A DNA stretch of 11,631 bases from an uncultured Ruminococcus sp. (GCA_937901485.1 CALGTT010000235.1:1-11631), one strand, 5' to 3'. Counted from the first letter of the stretch, positions 1 through 7,339 are shown. Program-made: numbers and translations. The notes: a model not told the origin generated them from the sequence alone.

Positions 1-1074
1 GAAACCTTCTTTGACCTGTGCCCCTGCAGGATCTATGCAGTCACAGGCTCGGACGGCAAGTCCACCTCCACTACCCTGATTGCCGAAATTCTCGCGGCAT
101 CGGGAAAAACCGTCCACAAGGGCGGCAATATCGGACGCGCACTGCTCCCCATCATCGAGCAGATCTCCGAGGATGATGCGGCAGTGGTCGAGCTGTCGAG
201 CTTCCAGCTCATCTCCATGCGCAAGTCCCCCGATACCGCGCTCATCACCAACATCACCCCCAATCACCTCGATGTCCACGGCACGATGGAGGAGTACACC
301 GAATGCAAGACGAACCTCATCACCCACCAGAACGGATTCTCGCGCACCGTCCTCAACCTCGACAACGAGGGCACAAAGGCTCTTGCACCGCTGGTGCGCG
401 GCAAGCTCTGCTGGTTCACAAGACGCGAAATGCCCGAACGCGGTGCGTTCCTGCGTGAGGACGGAATGCTCTGCTATATCGAAAAGGGCGAGATCACGCC
501 CGTTGTTCACAAGGATGACATCCGCATCCCCGGTATGCACAATGTCGAGAACTTTCTCGGCGTGATCGCAGTGCTCTGGGGTGAGGTGGAGATCGCCGAT
601 TTTGTCAAGGTGGCAAAGGAATTCGGCGGCGTGGAGCATCGTATCGAATTCGTCCGCGAGGTCAAGGGCGTGAGATGGTACAATGACAGCATCGCGACAA
701 GCCCCACAAGAGTGCTGGCAGGTCTGCGCAGCTTTGAACAGAAGATCATCGTCCTTGCCGGCGGCTATGATAAGAAGATCCCCTTTGAGCCGATGGCAGA
801 AACCGTCTGCGACCGCGTGAAAACGCTCATTCTCATGGGCGCGACCGCCCCGAAGATCGAGGCGGCAGTGACGGCGGCAAAGAATTATGATCCGTCCGCA
901 CTGAAGATCCTCCACGCAAATTCGATGGAACATGCCGTGGAGCTGGCAGCGCAGGAAGCGAAAAACGGCGATATCGTGACGCTTTCCCCTGCCTGTGCAA
1001 GCTTTGACCTCTACCCGAATTTTGAGGTGCGCGGTCAGCATTACAAGCGTCTGGTAAAGGAGCTGAACGAATGA
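1..1074 (+). CDS. murD: UDP-N-acetylmuramoylalanine--D-glutamate ligase (MurD), 5'-truncated by window edge
   Basis: The reading frame is open from base 1 and gives 357 residues. MurD is usually about 450 aa, so roughly 95 N-terminal residues (most of the UDP-binding domain) lie outside the window. Visible motifs are the ATP-binding P-loop GSDGKST (fragment residues 16-22; the D-for-N change is common in clostridial MurD), the NIG and ELSSFQL segments (ELSSFQL at 64-70), ITPNHLDVHG in the central ATPase domain, YNDSIATSP, AGGYDKKI, and the C-terminal signature LSPACASFDLYPNFEVRG. MurD is cytoplasmic and adds D-glutamate to UDP-MurNAc-L-Ala in peptidoglycan precursor synthesis. The stop overlaps the next start (ATGA, 4 nt), so it heads or belongs to the operon that follows. 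The combination of P-loop, ELSSFQL and C-terminal signature separates it from MurC, MurE and MurF. Confidence 0.96.
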   Translation, partial: ETFFDLCPCRIYAVTGSDGKSTSTTLIAEILAASGKTVHKGGNIGRALLPIIEQISEDDAAVVELSSFQLISMRKSPDTALITNITPNHLDVHGTMEEYTECKTNLITHQNGFSRTVLNLDNEGTKALAPLVRGKLCWFTRREMPERGAFLREDGMLCYIEKGEITPVVHKDDIRIPGMHNVENFLGVIAVLWGEVEIADFVKVAKEFGGVEHRIEFVREVKGVRWYNDSIATSPTRVLAGLRSFEQKIIVLAGGYDKKIPFEPMAETVCDRVKTLILMGATAPKIEAAVTAAKNYDPSALKILHANSMEHAVELAAQEAKNGDIVTLSPACASFDLYPNFEVRGQHYKRLVKELNE

Positions 1075-2099
1075 AAACACAGATCATCGCAGACATGCTC
1101 ACCGCCCTTTGCCGGGTGACGGGCATTTCCGGAGATGAGGGCACGGCGGCAGCAACAGCGGCGGAATTCCTCAAGCTCTACTGCCCCGATACGCACATCT
1201 CCCACGGGAACGTCGTCGGCACATGCGGCAGTACCGATCCCGACGCGCCCCATGTTCTGCTCGATGCCCACATCGATCAGATCGGCATGGTGGTCACGAG
1301 CATCACGGATGACGGCTTTGTGACCGTCGGCAATGTCGGCGGCATCGACCGCAGACTCCTGCCGGCGCAGAGGGTGCACCTGCACGGGCGCGAATGCATT
1401 GACGGCGTGGTGTGCGCCATGCCGCCCCACCTTTCGGATGGTGACGAAAAAGTACAGAAATTCGAGGATATCCGCATTGACACCGGCTTCGATGCCGAGG
1501 AGCTGCGGCAGATCCTCTCCCCCGGTGACAGCGTGACCTTTGCCGGACACATCGCACGGATGCTCGGCGGACGCTTCACCTCCCCCGCACTGGATGACCG
1601 CTGCGGCGTTGCGGCAATTCTCAGCGCACTGCACAGCGTCAAGGACGAAGAGCTTCCCTGCCGCGTGACAGTGCTGTTCTCCACACAGGAGGAGGTCGGC
1701 GAGCGCGGCGCAAAGATCGGCTGTTATGCGGCAGATCCCGACATTGCCCTTGCGGTGGATGTGAGCTTTGCGCGCAATCTCGGTGACAGCGAAACAAAGA
1801 CCGGAAAGATGGGCGAAGGCCCGATGATCGGCTTCTCTCCGTCACTTTCGAAGTCCGTGACCAAGGGACTGTGTGAGGCTGCGGATGCCAGCGGCATTCC
1901 GTGGCAGTATGAAGTGATGGCAGGCACGACCGGCACAAATGCGGACCAGTTTTCTGTGTGCCGCGGCGGTGTGAAGGCGTGCACGGTATCCATTCCGCTG
2001 CGCTACATGCACACGCCTGCGGAGATCATTTCGCTGAAGGATGTTGCGATGACGGGCGAGCTGATCGCTGCCTATCTGAGGAGGTGCACGGAATGCTGA
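1071..2099 (+). CDS. M42 family metallo-aminopeptidase, paralogue A
   Basis: A 342-aa protein of normal length for M42 (TET/FrvX/glutamyl aminopeptidase type). These are cytosolic di-metal exopeptidases that form dodecameric tetrahedral shells and trim short peptides. The expected metal and catalytic residues can be read off: H67 and D69 in DAHIDQIG, bridging D175 in ALDDRCG, catalytic E207 with ligand E208 in STQEEVG, D230 in ALAVDVS and H314 in RYMHTP. The N-terminal VTGISGDEG segment is typical of the family. The start ATG (1071) overlaps the murD stop and has an AAAGGAG site at 1056-1062, 8 nt upstream. It is followed by a second M42 gene overlapping by 7 nt. Substrate preference cannot be read from the sequence. 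Some M42 members were once annotated as cellulases (the FrvX/CelM lineage), but an aminopeptidase is the better call. Confidence 0.93.
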   Translation: MKTQIIADMLTALCRVTGISGDEGTAAATAAEFLKLYCPDTHISHGNVVGTCGSTDPDAPHVLLDAHIDQIGMVVTSITDDGFVTVGNVGGIDRRLLPAQRVHLHGRECIDGVVCAMPPHLSDGDEKVQKFEDIRIDTGFDAEELRQILSPGDSVTFAGHIARMLGGRFTSPALDDRCGVAAILSALHSVKDEELPCRVTVLFSTQEEVGERGAKIGCYAADPDIALAVDVSFARNLGDSETKTGKMGEGPMIGFSPSLSKSVTKGLCEAADASGIPWQYEVMAGTTGTNADQFSVCRGGVKACTVSIPLRYMHTPAEIISLKDVAMTGELIAAYLRRCTEC

Positions 2100-3121
2100 A
2101 ATATCTGGAAGAATTATGCACGATCTGCGGCGTTTCCGGCGATGAGGATGCCGTGCGTGAATATCTGATGGAAAAAATCGGGCAGTGCCCCGATATTCTG
2201 GAGATGAAAACCGATCCCCTTGGTAATCTTCTCGTGCACAAAAAGGGCAGAAATACGCCGGATCAAACGGTGATGCTCGGTGCGCACATGGACGAGGTCG
2301 GGCTGATTGTGACGGGCATCCGCGCGGACGGTACGCTCTCGATCGCCGCAGTCGGCGGCGTGGATGCGGACGTCGTGCTCGGCAGAAATGTCATGGTCGG
2401 AACGCAGAAGCTCCCCGGCGTGATCGGCGCAGCGCCCATCCACCTGCTTTCGGCCGCACAGCGCGATGAAAAACCGAAAATGGACGCGCTCTATGCCGAT
2501 ATCGGCGCAAAGGATGCGGAGGATGCAAAACGCTTTGTATCCCCCGGCGACAGCATCTATTTCATGGGCGAATACACCTCCCTCGGCGGCGGCAGAGTGA
2601 CGGCAAAGGCAATTGACGACCGTTTCGGCTGTGCAGTGATGCTGGAGCTTCTTGAACAGGAGCTTCCCTATGATATGTGGTTTGCGTTCTTCGTACAGGA
2701 GGAGGGCGGACTGCGCGGCAGCCGTGCGGCGGCATACACGATCAACCCCGATTTCGCGCTGATCCTCGAAGCGACCACAGCCGCAGATCTTGACGGCGTG
2801 ACAGGGGATGCGGCAGTGTGCAGACTCGGCGGCGGCCCGGTCGTGTCCTTCATGGACAGATCGACGATCTATGACAAGGAGCTGTACCGGATGGCGTTTG
2901 CGATCGCGGAGGAAAACGGCATTCCCTGCCAGACCAAGAGCCGCATTGCCGGCGGCAATGACGCAGGCGCGGTGCATGTGTCCCGCGGCGGTGTGCGGAC
3001 GCTTGCCATTTCCGTACCGTGCAGATGCCTGCATTCGCCCTCGTGCGTGGCGCAGGTGAGCGATATGGAGGACTGCCTGAATCTGACGGCAAAACTTCTG
3101 GAGAAAATGGAAGAATTATGA
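2093..3121 (+). CDS. M42 family metallo-aminopeptidase, paralogue B
   Basis: A second M42 enzyme, also 342 aa and clearly homologous to the upstream gene. H65 and D67 lie in GAHMDEVG, D175 in AIDDRFG, catalytic E203 and E204 in VQEEGG, E226 in LILEATTA, and H314 in CRCLHSP. The fourth ligand position is Glu here and Asp (D230) in paralogue A, so the two belong to different M42 subtypes. The frame stays open upstream to 1958, but the true start is the ATG at 2093. It follows AGGAGG (2079-2084) with an 8-nt spacer, and the product then begins MLKYLEELCTICGVSG, aligning with the N-terminus of paralogue A. The gene overlaps its upstream neighbour by 7 nt and the downstream GNAT gene by 4 nt (ATGA). 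Probable role: cytosolic peptide trimming, possibly in a mixed complex with paralogue A (inference). Confidence 0.93.
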   Translation: MLKYLEELCTICGVSGDEDAVREYLMEKIGQCPDILEMKTDPLGNLLVHKKGRNTPDQTVMLGAHMDEVGLIVTGIRADGTLSIAAVGGVDADVVLGRNVMVGTQKLPGVIGAAPIHLLSAAQRDEKPKMDALYADIGAKDAEDAKRFVSPGDSIYFMGEYTSLGGGRVTAKAIDDRFGCAVMLELLEQELPYDMWFAFFVQEEGGLRGSRAAAYTINPDFALILEATTAADLDGVTGDAAVCRLGGGPVVSFMDRSTIYDKELYRMAFAIAEENGIPCQTKSRIAGGNDAGAVHVSRGGVRTLAISVPCRCLHSPSCVAQVSDMEDCLNLTAKLLEKMEEL

Positions 3122-3909
3122 TAAGACAATTTGAAATTGACAGCGAGCTGAACACGGAGCTTCTGCGGCAGAGCTGGCGCGGACGGAAGATGTATTCCTA
3201 TTATAAAGCCTATGGTTTGCAGTATTCCTTCTGTCAGTTCTATGCCGTGGGGGATGCAGGTGTGATGCTCCGCCTGAATGATACCGTGCTCATCTGCAAT
3301 GTGCAGGAATCGGACGCGGAGGATCTGGCAGTATTCCTGCAAATGCACCAGCCGTTCCGCGTGGAATGCAACGAACCCGTGCGCACGATGCTTGCCGAGC
3401 GTCTGCCGGATTACCGCAGTCTGCACCGGACGATGTTCGAGCTTGTGCCGGACGAGGTGAGCGTGGATGCCGAGGAAGCCGTGGATTTCCATCCGCCGCT
3501 GGCAGAGGTCTATGAGATCCTCTCGGCAGGCTTCCCGAATTTGCAGGACTACGCGCTCTGGCTGACGGACACTTCCCATCGCTGCCGGCATGGGGTGAGC
3601 CGCGTGATGACGTACAAAAAGGATACCACCGCAAGCATCATGTTTGACATTGACAACCATGTGCTGGTCGGACAGGTCGCGACTCGTCCCGAAGCACGCG
3701 GTCTGGGACATGCACGCATTTTCCTGCGCTGGCTGGCTGGTTTTCTGGCACAGTTCGGCAAGACGGCGGTGCTGTACGCACTCGATGTGCGCGAGAGCTT
3801 TTACCGTGAGATCGGCTTCAAAGCTCTGGAAACGGAATATGTGCTCGAACGGATGGAGCAGGAAAAGGATAATTTACAGAAAGGTCGTTTAGACAATGGG
3901 AATTCGTGA
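3118..3909 (+). CDS. GNAT family N-acetyltransferase
   Basis: A 263-aa protein. The C-terminal half carries the GNAT acetyl-CoA signature: strand VGQVATRPEARGLGHAR (184-200) with the R-x-x-G-x-G/A pyrophosphate-binding loop, followed by a helix. A motif-B-like FYREIGFKALET (228-239) follows, where the Tyr is the usual general-acid position. The N-terminal ~120 residues are not recognisable and probably form an incomplete second GNAT-like or substrate domain. The start at 3118 is preferred over an in-frame upstream ATG (3019) because it forms an ATGA overlap with the M42-B stop and has GGAAG just upstream. The gene overlaps the next one by 14 nt. The acceptor substrate is unknown; operon context (murD, peptidases) suggests a small amine, amino acid or peptide acceptor, but this is only inference. 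Confidence 0.85.
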   Translation: MIRQFEIDSELNTELLRQSWRGRKMYSYYKAYGLQYSFCQFYAVGDAGVMLRLNDTVLICNVQESDAEDLAVFLQMHQPFRVECNEPVRTMLAERLPDYRSLHRTMFELVPDEVSVDAEEAVDFHPPLAEVYEILSAGFPNLQDYALWLTDTSHRCRHGVSRVMTYKKDTTASIMFDIDNHVLVGQVATRPEARGLGHARIFLRWLAGFLAQFGKTAVLYALDVRESFYREIGFKALETEYVLERMEQEKDNLQKGRLDNGNS

Positions 3910-5170
3910 TTATTTTCAGATAGATGCCCGTATTCTGGCACTTGCGGAGCAGGCAGAGCAGAATTGTGCGGCGTGCTTTGCGGAGATCGACCGCAATGCG
4001 CGGCACAATGCGGCAAAGGTGCTGTCGGCTTTTGCCGAAAATCGGGTGAGTGAGGCGTGTTTTGCCGGAAGCACGGGCTACGGCTACGGCGATCTCGGAC
4101 GCGAAACGCTCGACAAGGTGTGGGCGCAGGTCATGGGCACGGAGGACGCGCTCGTGCGCCACAATTTCGTGTCCGGCACACATGCGCTGTCCGTGGCACT
4201 GTTCGGCGTACTGCGTTCGGGGGATAAGATGGTTTCCATCACCGGAAAGCCCTATGATACGCTCGAAGAAGTCATCGGCATTGCGGGCGATGCCGGAAAC
4301 GGCAGCCTTGCCGATTACGGTGTGACCTATGGACAGGTGGATCTGCTCCCCGACGGCAGAGCCGATCTTGACGCGATTCCGGAGGCTGTCAGGGGCGCGA
4401 AAATTGCCTATATCCAGCGGTCAAGGGGCTATTCCCTGCGCCGCGCGTTCACGGTCGGCGACATCGCGGAGATGGTAAAGGCAGTCCGGAAGGGCAATCC
4501 GGACGCGATCATCATGGTGGATAACTGCTACGGTGAATTCGTTGAAGACAGAGAGCCGACGGATGTGGGCGCGGATATCATCATTGGTTCGCTCATCAAG
4601 AACGCCGGCGGCGGCATTGCCAGAACCGGCGGCTATATCGCAGGCTCTGCAAAGCTGGTCGAGCTTTGCGCCTATCGCCTGACCTGCGTGGGCATGGGCA
4701 AGGAGGTCGGCTGCACGATGGATATGAACCGCGAAATGTTCCAGGGACTGTACTTAGCACCGGACATCACCGCAAATGCCCTGAAAACCGCTGCTTTTGC
4801 CGCGGAGCTGTTCACACTGCTGGGCTTTGCGTGCACCCCCAGAGCCGGTGAGCCGCGCGGCGATATCGTGACGGCACTCCAGCTTGAGAATGCGGAAAAT
4901 CTGGTCGCATTCTGTCAGGGCATCCAGAAAGGCTCGCCGGTCGATGCCTATGTCGTGCCCGAACCGTGGGACATGCCCGGCTATTCGAGTCAGGTCATCA
5001 TGGCGGCAGGCGCGTTCACCATGGGTGCATCCATCGAGCTTTCCGCAGATGCGCCGCTTCGCGAACCCTATGCCGCATGGATGCAGGGCGGCATCAGCTA
5101 CAACAGCAGCCGCATCGGTGTGATGCTTGCCGCGCAGGAGATGCTGGATCGTCATTTACTGAATCTGTAA
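3896..5170 (+). CDS. PLP-dependent methionine gamma-lyase-like / 'aluminium resistance' family protein (YnbB-like)
   Basis: A 424-aa, full-length member of the Met_gamma_lyase family (COG4100; YnbB in Bacillus), a fold type I PLP enzyme related to cystathionine beta/gamma-lyases. Visible features are the N-terminal GSTGYGYGDLGRETLDKV block (58-75), the SGTHALSVAL cofactor-binding segment (93-102), the PLP-ring Asp D209 in IMVDNCYGEF, and the Schiff-base lysine K235 in GSLIKNAGGG. The C-terminal region carries VIMAAGAFTMGASIELS. The family is widespread in Firmicutes and often described as involved in aluminium resistance; the physiological substrate is poorly established, although a C-S lyase on a sulfur amino acid is expected. 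The start ATG lies 14 nt inside the GNAT gene, with AGAAAGG (3879-3884) 11 nt upstream. It is the last gene of the five-gene run. Confidence 0.9.
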   Translation: MGIRDYFQIDARILALAEQAEQNCAACFAEIDRNARHNAAKVLSAFAENRVSEACFAGSTGYGYGDLGRETLDKVWAQVMGTEDALVRHNFVSGTHALSVALFGVLRSGDKMVSITGKPYDTLEEVIGIAGDAGNGSLADYGVTYGQVDLLPDGRADLDAIPEAVRGAKIAYIQRSRGYSLRRAFTVGDIAEMVKAVRKGNPDAIIMVDNCYGEFVEDREPTDVGADIIIGSLIKNAGGGIARTGGYIAGSAKLVELCAYRLTCVGMGKEVGCTMDMNREMFQGLYLAPDITANALKTAAFAAELFTLLGFACTPRAGEPRGDIVTALQLENAENLVAFCQGIQKGSPVDAYVVPEPWDMPGYSSQVIMAAGAFTMGASIELSADAPLREPYAAWMQGGISYNSSRIGVMLAAQEMLDRHLLNL

Positions 5171-5172
5171 GT

Positions 5173-5266
5173 GGGGGACGCTGTCCCCCCCCTGCCAAAG
5201 GGATGTGATCCCTTTGGAATCCCATGGCGTTTTCTCATTGCCCCCTGCGGGGACAAAGGGAAAACG
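5173..5266 (+). repeat. Cluster of three consecutive hairpins in the ynbB-like/membrane-protein intergenic gap
   Basis: Three dyads follow each other with little spacing. The first is 7 bp, GGGGGAC/GTCCCCC (5173-5179/5183-5189), with a 3-nt loop. The second is a perfect 10-bp stem, CCAAAGGGAT/ATCCCTTTGG (5195-5204/5208-5217), with loop GTG. The third is a 39-nt hairpin (5228-5266) with CGTTTTC/GAAAACG at its base and CCCC/GGGG at the tip, pairing 16 of 18 positions including one G-U. None is followed by a U-tract, so these are not canonical intrinsic terminators. Compact, GC-rich, imperfectly related palindromes of this kind are typical of dispersed REP/MITE-like intergenic elements and may stabilise or end the upstream operon mRNA. 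The rest of the 181-nt gap holds a weak bulged hairpin (5301-5321) and the AGGAGG site for the next gene. Confidence 0.65.
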
Positions 5267-5351
5267 TTAGGACTGCAAAGCAGAACATTCTTGACAGAAA
5301 TGAGAGGAACAACATCCCTCACATAAAAATTCATAAAAGGAGGAAACTATT

Positions 5352-6044
5352 ATGCCACAGACAACCAATGACCGCCATCAACATCCGAGGAAGGTAAAAC
5401 TGCGTTTCTCTCCTCGTGCCGCCGCAGTATTATTTGCCGTGATCGTAGTCATTGCAATCATCGTACTGATCTCCGTGAAGGTCGGTCAGTGGAAGAATGA
5501 CGGCGCACGCTATGCACAGTCGCTGTCCGAGCAGATCGGTGTCAGCCCCGAAACTGCGGAAAAATACACACGCGTCAAGCTCATTGCCGGCTCTGACTGC
5601 GCCTATGTGAATGCCGCTGCATTCTCACAGGGCTACAGCCTGCTGACGGAAAGCAAGAAAACTGTGGAGGTCTACGGTGTTTCTGTGCCGCAGTGGGTGA
5701 TCTTTACGGGAACATCAAACAATGTCATCACCGAGGTGTCGTATTTTGACTACACCCAGCTCAATACTTATGGTACGGGCACAAAGGTCAAGGAACATAT
5801 CGACGCAACACGCATCAATACCGGTATGGATTCCAAGGCTGTGCAGGAATATGTGGGCTTTGCGCCCCTGCGCATCAAGTACACCAGTGAGGGCATTGTG
5901 GAAACCTACAAGTACCATTATGAAGATCCGGAAAGCAAGAATCTGGTTTCCTACCTGCTCCATGTCAGCTACAAGGACGGCAGGGCATCCGCCGCGGCGG
6001 AAACGGAAGATCAGTTCATGGTAGAGCTTCTTACCGTGGAATAA
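5352..6044 (+). CDS. Single-pass membrane protein with possible BamE/SmpA-like extracytoplasmic domain
   Basis: A 230-aa protein that I do not recognise by name. The N-terminus is hydrophilic and basic (residues 1-22, several K/R/H). A strong transmembrane helix follows (about 23-43, rich in A, V, I and L), then a roughly 185-residue soluble domain; the charge pattern predicts N-in, C-out. The stretch RINTGMDSKAVQEYVG followed by an aromatic-rich TYKYHYED segment and a closing VSYKDGR strand (about 154-211) resembles the 'GM(s/t)...V...LG.P' helix plus WxYxY strands of BamE/SmpA/OmlA or BLIP-like folds; this is a pattern match, not a certain assignment. The start is well fixed: AGGAGG at 5338-5343 with an 8-nt spacer. 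No convincing promoter was found in the gap. It ends just before a shared terminator and converges with the DHHW gene. Confidence 0.8.
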   Translation: MPQTTNDRHQHPRKVKLRFSPRAAAVLFAVIVVIAIIVLISVKVGQWKNDGARYAQSLSEQIGVSPETAEKYTRVKLIAGSDCAYVNAAAFSQGYSLLTESKKTVEVYGVSVPQWVIFTGTSNNVITEVSYFDYTQLNTYGTGTKVKEHIDATRINTGMDSKAVQEYVGFAPLRIKYTSEGIVETYKYHYEDPESKNLVSYLLHVSYKDGRASAAAETEDQFMVELLTVE

Positions 6045-6062
6045 TGCCGATATACATAGGAA

Positions 6063-6093
6063 AACGCTCCATCCCCCGAAAGGATGGAGCGTT
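6063..6093. terminator. Bidirectional intrinsic terminator between convergent genes
   Basis: A perfect 12-bp stem AACGCTCCATCC/GGATGGAGCGTT with a 7-nt loop lies 18 nt after the stop of the plus-strand membrane protein and 3 nt after the stop of the minus-strand DHHW gene. The plus-strand side continues CTTTCATTT and the minus-strand side TTCC, so U-richness is moderate on both sides. The position between convergent ends supports termination in both directions. Confidence 0.8.
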
Positions 6094-6096
6094 CTT

Positions 6097-7203
6097 TCAT
6101 TTCAGCGCAAGACTATTGTTCAGAATCAGCGTGCTGTACAGAAACAGCACATCCTGACCCTTGAATTCCACCAGATTCCCCAGCATCTGCGGCTGTACAT
6201 AGCGGATATCCACAAGCGTGATTTTCCGATAGCCCTCCGCCAGCAGGGGGGCAAGACTGCTGCCGAACGAATCGCGGAACACGATCAGTTCCTTATTGGT
6301 CGAAGCATCTGGGTTTTCGATCGTGAGCAGCGCGTCCGCACCGCCGAGGAACATTTCGTAGGGATCGCGTCCAGCCGCCTTTTCCATGTCGTACATCGCC
6401 GCAGTCTTGGGCATTCCCGTGTTGAAGCTCGTCACCGTGCACTGTTCCAGCATCGGATTTGTCCGGTAGTACAGCACATCCGGCTTGACCGGAAGTGCAA
6501 GCTGCCCGTAATACACACCATAAAACGGCTGGTCAAGCTCCTGCGAATCGTACTCCCCCGAAAGCCGCGTGCCCATTGCCATTGCAAGCACCTGCGCGAT
6601 ATCCCCGATGCATTCCTGCCGCCAGTGGGTGTCTGTGCGGTAGTAGTCGGTGATCTCCAGATACGGGAAAATGTCGATATACTGCATATATTCCGTTTGT
6701 CTGCACATTTCTGCCGTCAGCTGCGCATAGTCCAGCGAAAGCCTGCCGCTGTCCTGCGCCAGAAAATAATGCTTGTCCGGCACGATGGAACAATAAACCG
6801 GAGAGCCGCTGTCTGCAAGATAGGTGTCGTAGATCCAGCGGAAACGTTCCCCCGCATGGTCAAGCATGGGCTGGGAGAGGGGGTACTGCATTTGTGCAAG
6901 ATAGCCGTCCTGCATGTAGAGTCCCCCCATATCCGACTGCGCAAATACTCCGAGCTTTGCCGCACTCTGGAGCGTCCGGAATTTGCCGCGCATCGGGAAC
7001 TGGTCCATGGCGTAGGTTTCAAAATCCGTCATGAAGCTGCCGGAAAGTACGGTTTTTCGGGAAAATTCCGGCATCTTGGCAAGCACTCTGCGCTCGCTGT
7101 CGGAGAAATCCGCATCCTTTCCAAGCCAGCACCAGAGGGCAAGTGCCGCAAGCAGTCCGCCAAGAATGCCGGTGACTGCGTAATTTCTGATCTTTTCGTA
7201 CAT
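6097..7203 (-). CDS. DHHW family protein (AlgX/AlgJ-like, SGNH-type fold)
   Basis: A 368-aa protein with an N-terminal signal anchor (about residues 8-27) and a large outward-facing domain. It matches the DHHW family: D191-T-H-W194 in YYRTDTHWRQ is the family-defining D-x-H-W motif, and D311-S-F-G in VFRDSFGSSLAPLL is the second conserved block. GLYMQDGYLAQ (94-104) resembles the substrate-proximal strand of AlgX/AlgJ-type domains. Related proteins take part in O-acetylation of secreted or cell-wall polysaccharides, usually with an MBOAT acyltransferase; no MBOAT gene is present here. The frame is open to 7293, but AGGAGG (7216-7211) stands 7 nt before the ATG at 7203, and the upstream in-frame ATG at 7209 is too close to it. 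The terminator of the preceding gene also lies inside the longer frame. Function in this organism is unproven. Confidence 0.86.
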   Translation of the reverse strand: MYEKIRNYAVTGILGGLLAALALWCWLGKDADFSDSERRVLAKMPEFSRKTVLSGSFMTDFETYAMDQFPMRGKFRTLQSAAKLGVFAQSDMGGLYMQDGYLAQMQYPLSQPMLDHAGERFRWIYDTYLADSGSPVYCSIVPDKHYFLAQDSGRLSLDYAQLTAEMCRQTEYMQYIDIFPYLEITDYYRTDTHWRQECIGDIAQVLAMAMGTRLSGEYDSQELDQPFYGVYYGQLALPVKPDVLYYRTNPMLEQCTVTSFNTGMPKTAAMYDMEKAAGRDPYEMFLGGADALLTIENPDASTNKELIVFRDSFGSSLAPLLAEGYRKITLVDIRYVQPQMLGNLVEFKGQDVLFLYSTLILNNSLALK

Positions 7204-7244
7204 ATGCATTCCTCCTGCGGGTAGTATGCCCGAAGATATTGCAG

Positions 7245-7273
7245 AAAACCGCCCGTTGGGAACAGGCGGTTTT
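7245..7273 (-). terminator. Intrinsic terminator after the diguanylate cyclase gene
   Basis: A 9-bp stem AAAACCGCC/GGCGGTTTT surrounds an 11-nt loop that can add a GTT/AAC extension. The minus strand ends in four T's that are part of the stem. It lies 67 nt past the GGDEF gene stop and 41 nt before the DHHW start, so it probably separates the two transcripts, although the short U-tract suggests it may be leaky. Confidence 0.65.
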
Positions 7274-7286
7274 ATAATCTGTAATC

Positions 7287-7320
7287 GTTCCATCCCTCAG
7301 CCGCACGGGAGGGACAGAAC
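7287..7320 (-). other. Hairpin in the 3' untranslated region of the diguanylate cyclase gene
   Basis: A 34-nt dyad: GTTC/GAAC at the base (7287-7290/7317-7320), a symmetric 2x2 internal loop, TCCCTC/GAGGGA (7293-7298/7309-7314), and a tip with CC/GG pairing. Ten of the twelve base-proximal positions pair. It sits between the stop codon at 7340 and the terminator at 7273-7245, with no U-tract of its own, so it is more likely a 3'-end stability element than a terminator. Confidence 0.5.
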
Positions 7321-7339
7321 ACGCACGCGCATAAAGCGG

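Noticed and set aside
184..1074. murD starting at the GTG at 184
   Set aside because: The frame is open from base 1 and the P-loop lies upstream of 184, so the gene simply runs in from outside the window.
1958..2092. N-terminal extension of the second M42 gene
   Set aside because: It lies wholly within the first M42 gene, lacks a ribosome-binding site, and does not fit the family N-terminus, whereas AGGAGG marks the ATG at 2093.
5173..5266. Intrinsic terminator of the murD operon
   Set aside because: The hairpins are strong but none is followed by a U-tract; a repeat element or mRNA-end structure is preferred.
5291..5319. TTGACA as a -35 element for the membrane-protein gene
   Set aside because: No acceptable -10 hexamer lies 16-18 nt downstream (ATCCCT at 17 nt), so no promoter is claimed.
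7274..7339. c-di-GMP riboswitch ahead of the DHHW gene
   Set aside because: The gap is short and lacks the conserved GEMM core; only simple hairpins are present.
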